A stretch of 64,000 nucleotides of DNA, taken from contig OZ020490.1 of NCBI GenBank assembly GCA_963971405.1, positions 22,097,464 through 22,161,463 of the forward strand. Reading direction: 5' to 3'. Below, piece by piece: positions 45,101 through 56,100 of this stretch. The notes under the pieces were generated by a model. It was not told where the DNA came from. It searched no databases and saw only the letters and a program-made list of their open reading frames with translations. The stretch's first letter is position 1; every line of letters begins with the position of its first letter. The translations under genes were made by a program, and so were the position numbers. The stretch comes from Psococerastis gibbosa (lineage: Eukaryota; Arthropoda; Insecta; Psocodea; Psocidae).

Positions 45101-46278
45101 ATCACCTGGTGCAAGTACGCCGAGCTCTGGATGCAGAAATCCGTCATTATGACGAAGAACTGGCTATGTTTCGACACTACAACAAGACATCTTGTCCATC
45201 AGCTACCACAGCAAGAAGCTCGCTCCAAACAAACACCCTTAAAAACAGTAACATCCGCTTCTCCAGCCTGGATGGTTCCAGCACAATACGAAGACAGACA
45301 ACTGAGTCCCCCACACCAGGTTTCCAGAAAAGGACGTAAGGCTCTACTGATCAATATACATAATGTATAATGTTTCCATTACCATGGCATTTGATAGTGG
45401 GGGATACTTTTCTTTAAAATTATGTCATTGAATGACGTTCTGAGTAAGATAGAAACGCCGACTGATAAAATTCCTAAGTTATCACACCTATAAAGGTTAT
45501 TCAGCAAGCAAATTCTATAGGTCTTGCATTACCTATTGAACCATTATGTTTTACTAGCCAGTTGTAGATTAAATAGGTGACATTGAAGAAAATTTAGTCC
45601 GTGATAAAAAAGTCAAGGTTGTACACGCAGAGCTGAAGAAATTCAGATTTTAAGAGCAGTTCTGAATACATTTGGGTAATTGCAACTATTTCCCTGCTAT
45701 GATATAGGGGGAACGTTGATGATCCAATTACACTGTCAGGAACTTGGTCTGAATCACCCTAAGACACAAACAAAGAACAGAAATATCATGGATCATTTAA
45801 TTAATTAATTTTAAAGCTACACGATAACAATTCCCCTGATGCGACCACTGTACTACTCGTATTGAGTGAAATTCAATCTGTAACTATTTTATTTCTGATA
45901 CAACGCAGAACAAAAGGAGTCATACCTGAAAATCAGCGTATTCTAGACCCTAAGAAAGGACCAATCAGCAGACGAGCCGCAGCAGGAAGGCTGCCAAGCA
46001 TCAAAGTACCCGCGAAGCTTCGGCCTTCGTCCGGGACACCAGAGATCGTGGTTACAGACACAAGCCGTGGTAAAAAACAAGAGCCCGCAAGGTTGCCACT
46101 CAAAACAGAAGGACCACTGGAGTTGCAAAGTGCCAGGAATTTCGAGAATAGTCCACCCCCTCGCATGCAGGGCGGTTTCACCTTCGACGAAGATGTAGTG
46201 AGGGCGCCAGTGGCAGAGGTAAAGCCTCTTAATTGGGGAGGGTACGTGGAGGATAGTGACAGTGGCAGGGATTCTTGA
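42113..46278 (+). CDS. CCDC169: CCDC169-like coiled-coil protein, 5 coding exons
   Basis: Exons: 42113-42222 (continuous with an acceptor at 42099), 43027-43124, 43811-44064, 45094-45335, 45909-46278 (TGA), totalling 357 aa in frame. It resembles coiled-coil domain protein 169, whose role is not established. The match is a heptad-rich middle part with FWFKYQAQKEVNKKLEKERR (cf. the family's ETQTELNKQLER-type region), LDSLTQAELILYVKQLERNK, then RRALDAEI, and near the C-terminus LDPKKGPISRRAAAGRLPSI, the KKGP...LP motif of the family. The vertebrate protein is about 214 aa; this one is longer owing to inserts and an acidic tail. The true start may lie in an upstream exon, since the frame is open through EITV before the ATG. 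An AATAAA follows at 46447. Confidence 0.72.
42398..42557. mobile_element. hAT-type MITE with G/C tracts
   Basis: Ends CAAGGCCATAGCCAGAG and, inverted, CAAGGCCGTAGCCAGAA, with G and C tracts near 42,414-42,444. Flanks AGTGGGCC (42390-42397) and AGTGAGCC (42558-42565) agree at 7 of 8. It lies in the first coding intron of the CCDC169-like gene. Confidence 0.7.
44505..44760 (+). repeat. Dispersed repeat family D copy
   Basis: Holds tagtcccgagacatgttttt, tttcaccaaaaatccatcta, agtagcttgcccacaaatca and a gagagacagacagaccgaca run. Best copy of the family in the window. It lies in a CCDC169-like intron. Confidence 0.5.
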
Positions 46279-46446
46279 AGTTTGAAAGCTGTGAAAAACA
46301 TGGCGTAGGAAGTTAATGTATCAAGTACGGTATCAAGTATGCATGAAGAGTAATTCTGGTTGTTGTAAAACATTTAAAAAGTTACGTAGTTTCTCTGTTT
46401 ACTACCGAGACTAAGGGATAAATTTTAATATATTTTCTAAACAAGG

Positions 46447-46452
46447 AATAAA
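46447..46452 (+). terminator. Poly(A) signal of the CCDC169-like gene
   Basis: AATAAA 169 bp after the stop codon, the first canonical signal downstream. Confidence 0.5.
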
Positions 46453-46479
46453 ATACACGTGACGTGTACTTTATTTTGA

Positions 46480-47530
46480 ACGAAATCCATTATTTTTTCG
46501 ATCCAGAGCCGCAAAGATATGAAAGTGGTAAGATGAAAAATGCACAAAAAATTCAGTTTTTCTCTAAAAGGTGTCTATTTTCCCTACTAATCTACTACAA
46601 TAGTATTCGGTAAATTCTGGTTAATGCACTAAATCGGATATTTCCGACATAATAATATTTCAGATGCGAAAGTGTGCATTACCTCCAAAAGCTTTTTTTA
46701 TGATATTCCATCCGGCCACTTATTTATCTTCGCAGCTGGGGAACGAGAAATTAATTAATTTCGTGAAAAATACAAAAAAAATGTTTACAAAGTATTTTAA
46801 AATCTGTTCCTTACGATTACTGCTATACCGTCTTGTATGGGAGTAAATTTACTGCTGGAGCTTATAACGTTTGAGAATGTGGGTACATTCTTTCTCATGA
46901 AATACAAATAAACTAGAAATTCATACCTATAAGTAATGAAGTAAGGGATTCAAATGAATCCGGTTAACCCTAGATAGTATTTTAGTAATAAAAAATAGTA
47001 TTTTTCACTGTTCGGCGGCATTCTATACTGTGTAACATAAAACATAACATACAGTATACAGTAGGCATGTAGGATAACGCAATGACACTGCCATTTAAAA
47101 GTAGCTATATCACTCGATTGGTACAATGTAGAAGTAGCCTACCAGTTTTATGATGCAATATTAAATATAGGTACCTACTGCAGCATAATGGAAGAATAAC
47201 GAAAAATAACATAGAAATCTACCTGTCGCATAAAAAAAGAATGATAATTTTCCACACTTGATACTTACAACATTCATAACCTTCCTCAAGCCTACATATG
47301 CTTCAAATTTGTAGTACACTATCCCCATAAACATTAATTATTATCAATAAAACAAAGGAATGGGGACCAGATTGAATAAGCTGTATTGCATTATGAATTT
47401 ACATTAAAATTCTAATGAGTTACATAAACATTTTACGCTATCGCCACAGACTTTTGTTTGAGCCTACCAAGTTTTCCCCATTACTCGCAGGGTTAACTCA
47501 GGGGGCACTAGTGCATTTTATTTTGGCTAA
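46480..47530. other. Stretch without recognised features
   Basis: AT-rich, with no frame, RNA or repeat link to other parts of the window. Confidence 0.35.
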
Positions 47531-47537
47531 GGCCTTT

Positions 47538-47611
47538 GGCGCTTATTCCACCTACGTCAATAGTCAATACCACATTTACTATTTACTATTGACGTAGATG
47601 GAATAAGCGCC
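47538..47611. mobile_element. Foldback element F8 (74 bp, minimal form)
   Basis: 27-bp arms with one mismatch (GGCGCTTATTCCACCTACGT start) around a 20-nt loop containing accacatttact. TTT lies on both sides. It looks like an internally deleted relative of F11, whose arms contain the same loop string. Confidence 0.72.
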
Positions 47612-47911
47612 TTTATGAATAAAGCCCAATAATAATTGGTCTGTTACGATCCCGAGAGAGTTTCATGGATGTATGTAGTGTTGGTCCAAAAGCTAAGTAC
47701 TGGTTTGTAAGGAAGTGTTTTGATTATAATTTGGCTAATGAAGTAAGGTCAGTCCCCACAGTTAAGCTTTTATTAAAAGATTGAAACGTAAATATGTAAT
47801 TTTTTTGATTTACCTGGAGGTGACCCACTTCTTTCTTTGCTTTAACCCATCTTCGACATTCATGCACCTAGTTTATAGACGTAGAACACCTGAGATGTAG
47901 CTATTTTTCAG

Positions 47912-48031
47912 GTGACGGAAGACGAAGGGACGGTTTCGGTCCGGCTGGGAAGTGGCCGAAGAATAACAATTCAAATACGCTTCCACGAGGACGAACACCT
48001 TTGTGACACCTGCCGAACCAAATTAAAGTAG
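47912..48031 (+). other. Possible alternative last exon of the CCDC169-like gene
   Basis: An acceptor ctatttttcag is followed by 39 open codons (VTEDEGTVSVRLGSGRRITI, then IRFHEDEHLCDTCRTKLK) and TAG. The phase fits an in-frame donor gcagag|gtaaag at 46219 inside the last exon, so an alternative C-terminus is possible. A separate unknown gene is the other option. Confidence 0.3.
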
Positions 48032-48109
48032 ACCACAACGACCCAGCGCTGATGATTATTATAATTTTTTTGCTTTCTTATCTATACTTTAGTATAAGGA
48101 AAGCTTTGT

Positions 48110-48270
48110 TGTAGTCGAAATTATCGTCGATTTCGAGATTCCGACAGATTTTCACGTTTTGAGGTCCCAGAAATCAAGAGTCTTTTTTACGATATGTTTG
48201 TCTGACTGTCTGTAACAAATCACTAGATTTGGGGCCAAACTACTCGATAGAATTTATATGAAATTCGGCA
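48110..48270. repeat. Dispersed repeat family E copy
   Basis: ttttgaggtcccagaaatca, then ggccaaactactcgatagaa and atgaaattcggca, related to 10,400-10,640. Confidence 0.42.
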
Positions 48271-48724
48271 TGTAGCTTCACAAAAAAATTGTCCAATTAT
48301 ATAGATTTTATATTTTATAGATTTTACGTACGTACGTATAACATCATTTTGGTAGAATTTCTACCACAAAACCCCCACAAAAAATGTTTTCTAAGAAACG
48401 GCTCCGACGATTTCTTTTATAGTCACATACATTGTAGTGCTTAATAATAAAAAAAAAACCACTAGGTCACGTCAGGGTACAATAAGGCTTAAAAAAGAGG
48501 CTCAATTTTAATTTAAAAAAAAAAATCACTAAAAAAATAATTTTCCCGAGGAACCTTTCCAACTATGCTTTTTAACCTCAGTTATGTTTTAGGTGTTAAA
48601 CAGAGTAACACAGAATAGGTTTTGAAGAAAAACATTTTTTTTAAAGATACGATAATCCAAAATTGTGAAGTATTACAATATGGTCTGCCCATTATATAAT
48701 ATTCAATTGTCGCACAATACAGTG

Positions 48725-48960
48725 CTTTAGGATGAGGAAACTAGTTTCTTTAATAAGTCGTTACCCAGAAACCGTCTAAAACAGTTTAGCTTTATTTGTC
48801 TTATTAATAAAGTAGCGGTGAGTGGGATTGTGTGCTTTGGCAAACTGCTATCAGGGTCGCACTGGGCCTTGCTATGGTATCCTGTGCACTCGACAACGAG
48901 GTTGCCCAGGGACTGTCTAAAACAGTTTGACTTTATATGTCTTGGTGTGGGTTGGCTTAT
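48725..48960. repeat. Region with a duplicated tctaaaacagttt motif
   Basis: ccgtctaaaacagtttagct at 48,771 and ctgtctaaaacagtttgact at 48,914 are followed by similar ttta(t)tgtctt sequence, a direct repeat about 140 bp apart. The element type is unknown. Confidence 0.35.
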
Positions 48961-49530
48961 TAATGACAATTCCACAAATGTATGTTTGATGAGTTGAGAT
49001 GATGAGGCGGTATATTTTACATTATTTACTACATTACACCGTACAGAAAATACGAATACTATTATTACATCAAATAAAAAGTCTCAGTATTACTAAAATA
49101 TGGGTTTTAATAATTATACTTGTAATCTACTTCATTCTTACTACATTATCTACAGCTCATCCTAGGGGTTATTATCGTATAAAAAATATGTACAACTAAG
49201 GTTCAAAAGAACGTCATAATAAATAGGAGGTTAGTGCATTGTTAGTCTATAAACAATAACTTAAATGAGTTAGTAATGTCTCAGGTTAGTAAATTGTAGG
49301 TGTGCATATTAAAGAGGTAACATCATATATCAGATAACTACTGAAAAGAACGGGTCCAGATTAATGGAAATCTTTCCAAATTTCTGAAAAACAACGTGGC
49401 GTGAGAGCTAATGAATTAATTTCTCGTTCCAGGTATTAAGTATCTTCTTCGATACATAAACTATGTACAATAGATTTTGTTAAGTGACCTATCGCTCTGA
49501 CACTGATATTCGTAAGTCAATGTGCCCTTA

Positions 49531-49915
49531 GGCGCCCATTCCACCGACCGGCTAGGGCTATTTACAAAAACGGTGACGTGGAAGGAGACATTCAAGACTT
49601 AGGTGGCGTTTCCACCGACCTCGCATTGCAGAATGCAAATGACATTGACGGAAATTAGAATTTTTCTTTTTATAGAAATCTATTAAAATGTTTGTACTTA
49701 ACATATCCCATGACGCCATTTTTTAATTTTAGTTTGTTTGTTTGTGATTTTACTGTATGATCCATTGATCAATTTTAACTATGGCATAGAGGAAAATAAA
49801 CATTTCCGTCAATTCTGCAATGCGAGGTCGGAGGAAACCCCGCCTAAGTCTTGAATGTCTGCTACCATGTCACTGTTTTTGTAAATAGACCTAGCCGGTC
49901 GGTGGAATGGGCGCC
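49531..49915. mobile_element. Foldback element F9 (385 bp, composite type, inverted interior)
   Basis: Ends GGCGCCCATTCCACCGACCG / inverse, TTA at 49528-49530 and 49916-49918. The asymmetric central loop lies in the opposite orientation to F2, F4, F7 and F12, as expected for insertion in either direction. Confidence 0.82.
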
Positions 49916-50013
49916 TTAAGATGTTCCACGACGCTTCATGCAGTGTCCGTTTTTTTCGGCACAGTAACGAGAACCGCAGTCTACCTGACAAATTTAAAAT
50001 GCACACCTGTTAC

Positions 50014-50019
50014 TTTATT
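50014..50019 (-). terminator. Candidate PEPCK poly(A) signal
   Basis: TTTATT on +, that is AATAAA on -, about 150 bp past the PEPCK stop codon and about 100 bp before foldback F9. Confidence 0.4.
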
Positions 50020-50170
50020 CCATCTATGTCATGAATAAAAAATTTGAAGCAAAATGAAAAGCATGTATCACAATAATATATTAGCGACGACAAAAATGGA
50101 ATAAATGTAAAATAATCATGCATGAAAATGAAAATGATACCTTGATTGGATAATACTACAGATTGAGCAT

Positions 50171-53100
50171 TCACACATTTCCCTGCAGTCTCAGCTTTTC
50201 ATCCGTTACACCGAGTCTAGCAGACAGCTGTTGCAACTGGTTAGAGATTTCCTTTGGCAAATCTTCCCCTACTTGCTGCTCAAAATATTTCTCGATATCG
50301 TCCACCTGAAAAAAGGGAGGGAAACTGGTTAGCGCAGTCTTTTGTAGTGTATAATAGCCTTTAAAAATTTAATATTAATCTGTTGGCATGAACTGTACAC
50401 CAATGGTAGCAATACCCCTCTGGTTGGTGTGCCCAACGATATTAAATAGAATAGATGGCAACTAACCATAAGTTAAGTATTGCCGATAGCGGGGAAACGT
50501 ATAGGGGATAGAAAAAAAAGTGTTTCCTGGTTGCAAGGTGCCAACATGAAAAAGGAAATAGCGGCAAATGAATAACAAATTATCAATTCAACAGGCAGGG
50601 TTGACAACAGAACTCCAGCGCAGTAAGTTGACTTGACTCGCAATCGAAATAACTTGATGTTGAAATGTTGAATGTATTAAGTTTATGGCGAGAACCACCC
50701 GCTTACATTAGGACAAACTAGAAACCATCCTCCGCGAATTGGGAGTCCGTAGATGGTGGAGCGTTGTACAAAACCGAGTTTATTGGAGGAGTGTTGTTGA
50801 GCAGACAAAGTCCATCAAGGACCGTTGAGTCAGAAGAAGAAGTACAGGGTCTAAATACGGTTGCAACCTATATTTCCTTCCAACTGCGGAAATAGTCTCC
50901 AACAGAATATGATTGTATTCATTTCACAATTAGGTCGATATGACAATCCGCATCCATTTGAAAGTTGAAATGCGGTGAAGTGAAGTGTGAAGGCGGTACA
51001 TGTATAAGAGAAAACGTGGTACCAGCCAATTTCCAAGAGATATTTCAGCGTCGTACCTGAAGAATGTGGGTACATCGAATTCGATGGCCAGGTGGTAGCG
51101 TGCTTGTACTTGTGCAATTCTCTACATGCCATGCGATCGGAGACGTGTCGTAACTCAACACGGGTACTAACCAACAGAGCCGACTAAAGAGGTCAATCGG
51201 ATACATCCATTAAATTGTTTTTTGGCGATTAACCTTTTTTTATTTATTTTATTTTTTTAAATATGCTTACTGCTTACCTCTTTATGCCAGAAATCTCTAG
51301 GGACGTGAAACAGTCGCTCGTAGTCGATAACTCCGAGGCCTTTGAAATTAATGGCATCAGTAGTGGGAAGATACCCAAGAGGCGAGTCCACGGCAATACT
51401 GTCGTCTCCACCAACCCTGCGAAGGACCCAGTCAAGAACCCGGATATTTTCTCCAAAGCCAGGCCAGAGGAACTTGCCCTGAACAAAGGAATAGATACCG
51501 TAAATTATAGCCAGTGCCGTGTAATAACATATTTTAGGTACCTAGCCACTCTCCTACGGGACAGTAAAAAAATAGAGAAACTCAGTAAAATTATAAATTA
51601 AAAGTAAATAAATAAAAACATTTCTTGTAACTCTTTGTTTATTTATCTTGAATACTAATTGCAATATTCGCTGAGTTTTCCCCCTTTCCCATATGATAAG
51701 GGGTATCGCAGAACGTTACAGTAAGAAAAGGAAAGAGTACAGCCATGGACATTTAAACACTAAAATTTGATATTCAAAATGTCTTTCTTTCTAAATTAGA
51801 TATACTGCAATGACAACAGATTATATTTTGATCAATTTGCAGAAGAAGATTTTTTACTAGAATCCTCTTGTCTAACAGATATCAGCCCTTTGACTCACCT
51901 GATCTTTACGGAACCAGTTGACGTGAAATACTTTAGGCATGTGGCGGCCAGGTTGCTCCATGGACAGCCAGTGCTGGAGGTAGTGACCAAAGTTGTACCC
52001 GAAAAATGGCCTCATCGCGAACGGATCGTGCATGATTACTTTCCCCTGAAACGAAACAGCAGCATAGAAATATTTAAGTCAAGATTGCACATTACAATAT
52101 GACCATTGTCCAACAACCCGCTGGAAATAAGCGCTCGCTAAGCTGACTGCCAGGATTCGAGTCGATGAAATTAGATTCAGCCAGCTAGAAACTGCAACAA
52201 AGTTAGCTTACTTGAATGTTTGTGTTCGTATTCCGAGAAAGTAAAGTTATCAGTTGATGGTAGAACTTTGGGAGGTCCTTGGGCCAGTTCGAATAGTCTT
52301 CGATAAACGTGCAAGTAGGCTAATTGCATAGTTCTGAATTCCACCAACTCTGTATCTGGCAATAACACTATGCCAACTACTGTAGCTACCTCACTTTTAG
52401 GCGTTCAGTTGGCAATCAGTCCAGTATTCGTCATGCATAGCACGGCTTTTTCCTTACTTATTGTTGTTTTTCTCGTTTCTGTTTTGTTTTTATTGAATTA
52501 GGGAAACATTAGGACAATACTAACAACACTAGTCTTAAGAATTTTGATTATTGTAATACTAACCATTCCTTGCCTTACCTGGGTTAGCCCATAGAAGACT
52601 TTCTAGTCTTATGGTTCGCCCAGGTAAAAATAAAGTCGTTATTTATTTATTTTACTTTTGTTCGTACACGGGTAATCCCATTGGACGTTCAACTCCAATC
52701 AAGCGACCAATAGTTAAGGCAATGCCTGCTTAAAATTCCGACCCTTCCACAGGGTTTCGCAGTTTTGCACCAGCTACGAGTGCGAATTGATATGGAGATA
52801 CTCATGACTCGGAAGAACGAGGGTTTTTAAAATTTAAAAAGCAACTTTTCCGTCAGCCCTAACTATTTCATGCCTTTTTAGGCCTACCTGGTGCTCGGCA
52901 GCGGCAGTGGCTTCACTCCTCATGGACGCGCCCATAAACACACCGTGGGCCCAATTCTTAGCCTCGTATACTAGAGGTACGCCTTCCGGCCTTCTCCCGC
53001 CAAACAGAATAGCCGAGATGGGAACTCCTTTAGGGTCTTCCCACAGTGGGTCCATGGTAGGGCATTGCACAGCTGGACTGCAGAATCTGTCAGTTATACA

Positions 53101-56100
53101 GATTTAAATTAGTAACAGCATTCGGATTGTAAGAAACAACACAATAGCAACGGCAACGTGTGAAGCCAATCCATAAGTGTATGTAGCATTTATAAGCTAC
53201 CAATTTTATTTCACTTTTGTACTCGTTAAAAAAAAATTAATATTGCCAAGAAGCATAAAAGTACTAAACGAAGGATATAGTGAAAATGAGGTGTAAGTGT
53301 GAATTAACCAAGTCGGAAGCGATTCCCAGAGGATGTGTAACAATAGAAACTGAGTAACAAACCTAGAGTTAGGGTGAGCCGCAGGTTCCTTGCAATTCTG
53401 GTTCCACGGCCGGCCTTTCCAATCGACGATATGTGACGTGGGAGCAGGCAGTCCATCCCAGTACACGCCACCATCCCCAGTGGTGGCAACATTCGTAAAT
53501 AACGTATTCTTTTGGATAGTATGCATTGCGTTCGGGTTCGTGGCATTAGACGTCCCTGAAAATATTTTATTGCCAATTATTAATTTAAAAAAAATAAAGA
53601 TAAAGATCTAACAAAAAGGGTCTAGGCCTGAGCACAGGTAGAGGATACTATCTCATGACCACAATTATTCATAAAGTATTGTCAAATTTTTAATAGCGCT
53701 GAATACAAAATTATCTTAGAAGACGAGAAATCTAGCCCATAGATTATAGGGAGCATCCATAAATTACGCAACGCTTTTGGGGGAGAGGGGGGGGGGGGGG
53801 GTTTCCATCAGCGTTGCGCTTCGTTACGATAGGGGAAGGGTATAGACCGGCGTTACGTAACGTAAAGATTCAATTTTAATTTCATAAAGTTAACAATAGA
53901 TAAAATTATTTTTTCAAAGTAAAGATAAAACCGAACAAATATTGCAATATTCATCACTTCGTAGAACAAAACGTTGATGCCTTATTTATAGCTATACCAA
54001 TGCCCCTGGTAGGAGTGGATTTAATCGCGTAGAAGGGAGGATGGCCCCTCTGAGCAAAGAATTGGCAGGAGAATGATGAAAGGGGGGGGGGGGGTGAGGT
54101 AGCGTTACGTAATTATTGGGGGGTGGCTACTATCGTTACGGTCCCGTTACAAGGGTTGAGGGAGGGGTTTAAAATCCCCAATTTTTGCGTTACGTAATTT
54201 ATGGATGGCCCCATAGTATTCTGTGATCTAGCCTTGCCAAATTCACGCAGCTATGTTTGATAATAAAACTAGATCTTGCCATAAATATATTCAGCAATAT
54301 ATAGTAGGTACCGGCAATAAAAAAATTAGCCAATAATAATTATTAATCTAATACAGAACGATTTCCTTAGGTACCAACCATATGTCAACAGAAAATATTT
54401 AATTATTATCTGAATTGGCAACGGCGTTAATATTACTCAACTTTTTTCTACACAGCCCATCCTATAGCTTATCTTTAAGAACAAAAAAGTAATTTATCAC
54501 TACCTCGCCCTGCCAAACACCCCATCGGTTTGGGACATTATTATTGGTATTGTTTCCGAATGAATTTCTATTCATTGGCAAACTGGTTCACTCCGTTATG
54601 TCAACCCACACCGACTATAAAGTGTCAATAACAAACATGTCAAACAAGATGAGGGCATTGACATTGCAACAGGTATTAATTAGCTCTACTTAGCCTAGTA
54701 TGGAAATGAGTCCAGGCCTACCCGCCCTAAGAAACTACGGTACCTGGGGCAACTCCAAAGAAGCCATTCTCGGGGTTAATGGCTCTGAGCACGCCGTTGG
54801 AGTCGAAGCGCATCCAGGCAATGTCATCACCGACACACTCGACCTTGTAGCCCACCAGGCTGGACTTCAACATGGCCAAATTGGTCTTGCCGCAGGCACT
54901 GGGGAACGCGGCAGCTATGTACTTCTTCTCTCCTGCGGGATTCGTCACACCAAGAATCTGTGTACAACATATACAATATTTGTGTAATGATAAAATAAAT
55001 GAAAATACAACTTTCTATCTCACGCCCAATATACTGCAGACCAATGAACAGGGTCAACATCTATATTTGACAAGTACAATACAACTTTTTGCACGACGTA
55101 GGATTGTTAGGAACTGCCTGTTTTTACACGAAATGTTTTGATTAGAAGGTAGCCATTGTTGAGGCGATTAACCGTTCTCTGTAGGTCGAATCTCAATATA
55201 TTATTGAGCTGCCAGTCTTCAGTAAATATAAGTTTTCTTTCCTGTCGCGTGACGGATCCGGGCCCGGGTCCTCCTTTTCCACGGTGAATGCCTCTCAAAT
55301 ATAGTTCAGTTGATTTTTCGCACCAAGGTTTTCACTCTTGCACTTTATGTATTACTAGAAAATTCTACAGAATATGCTGTGGGTGACAATGGAGTTAAGA
55401 CTATCTAAACAGTTTACTATGTAAGGCGCTTATTCCACCTACGTCAATAGTGATAATAAATATAGTATTGACGGAAATTTGAATTTTACTCTATGCCATA
55501 GTTAAAATTGATCAATGATCATAGAGTAAAATCACGCGCTGCAAACAATAACATACTAAAATGGCGTCATGGAATATGTGTATGTACAAACATTTTAATA
55601 GATTGTTTATAAAACAGTTTTTATGCATTAAACAGGTCGGTGAAGGTCGATCTTACTTCGATCTTATTAAAAATAATAAGTGTACGAAGAAAACAAATAC
55701 AAACAAAATTAAAAAAAACAAATGCAAACAAATTTCAAAAATTTGGCGCATACGTGTCATTAGAAGAAAAGTGATCCATAGTTGAAAAAACCAGTGGAAT
55801 GGCATGTATCAATGAAAAATTCAAATTCCCGTCAATAGTACATTTACTATCACTATTGACGTAGGTGGAATAAGCGCCTTATCGTGATCAGCATACTGAC
55901 CAGCATATGTTCAGCAAGCCAGCCTTCTTTACGAGCAAGCGTGCTGCCAATCCTAAGAGCGAACCCTTTTTTCCCCAGTAACGAATTACCACCATAGCCG
56001 CTGCCATATGATATGATTTCATTGTGGTCCGGCCTGTAACAAAACAAATAAAGTAAGATAACCACCTACTCACTCTTATGAAATGAAATAAAATGAAATT

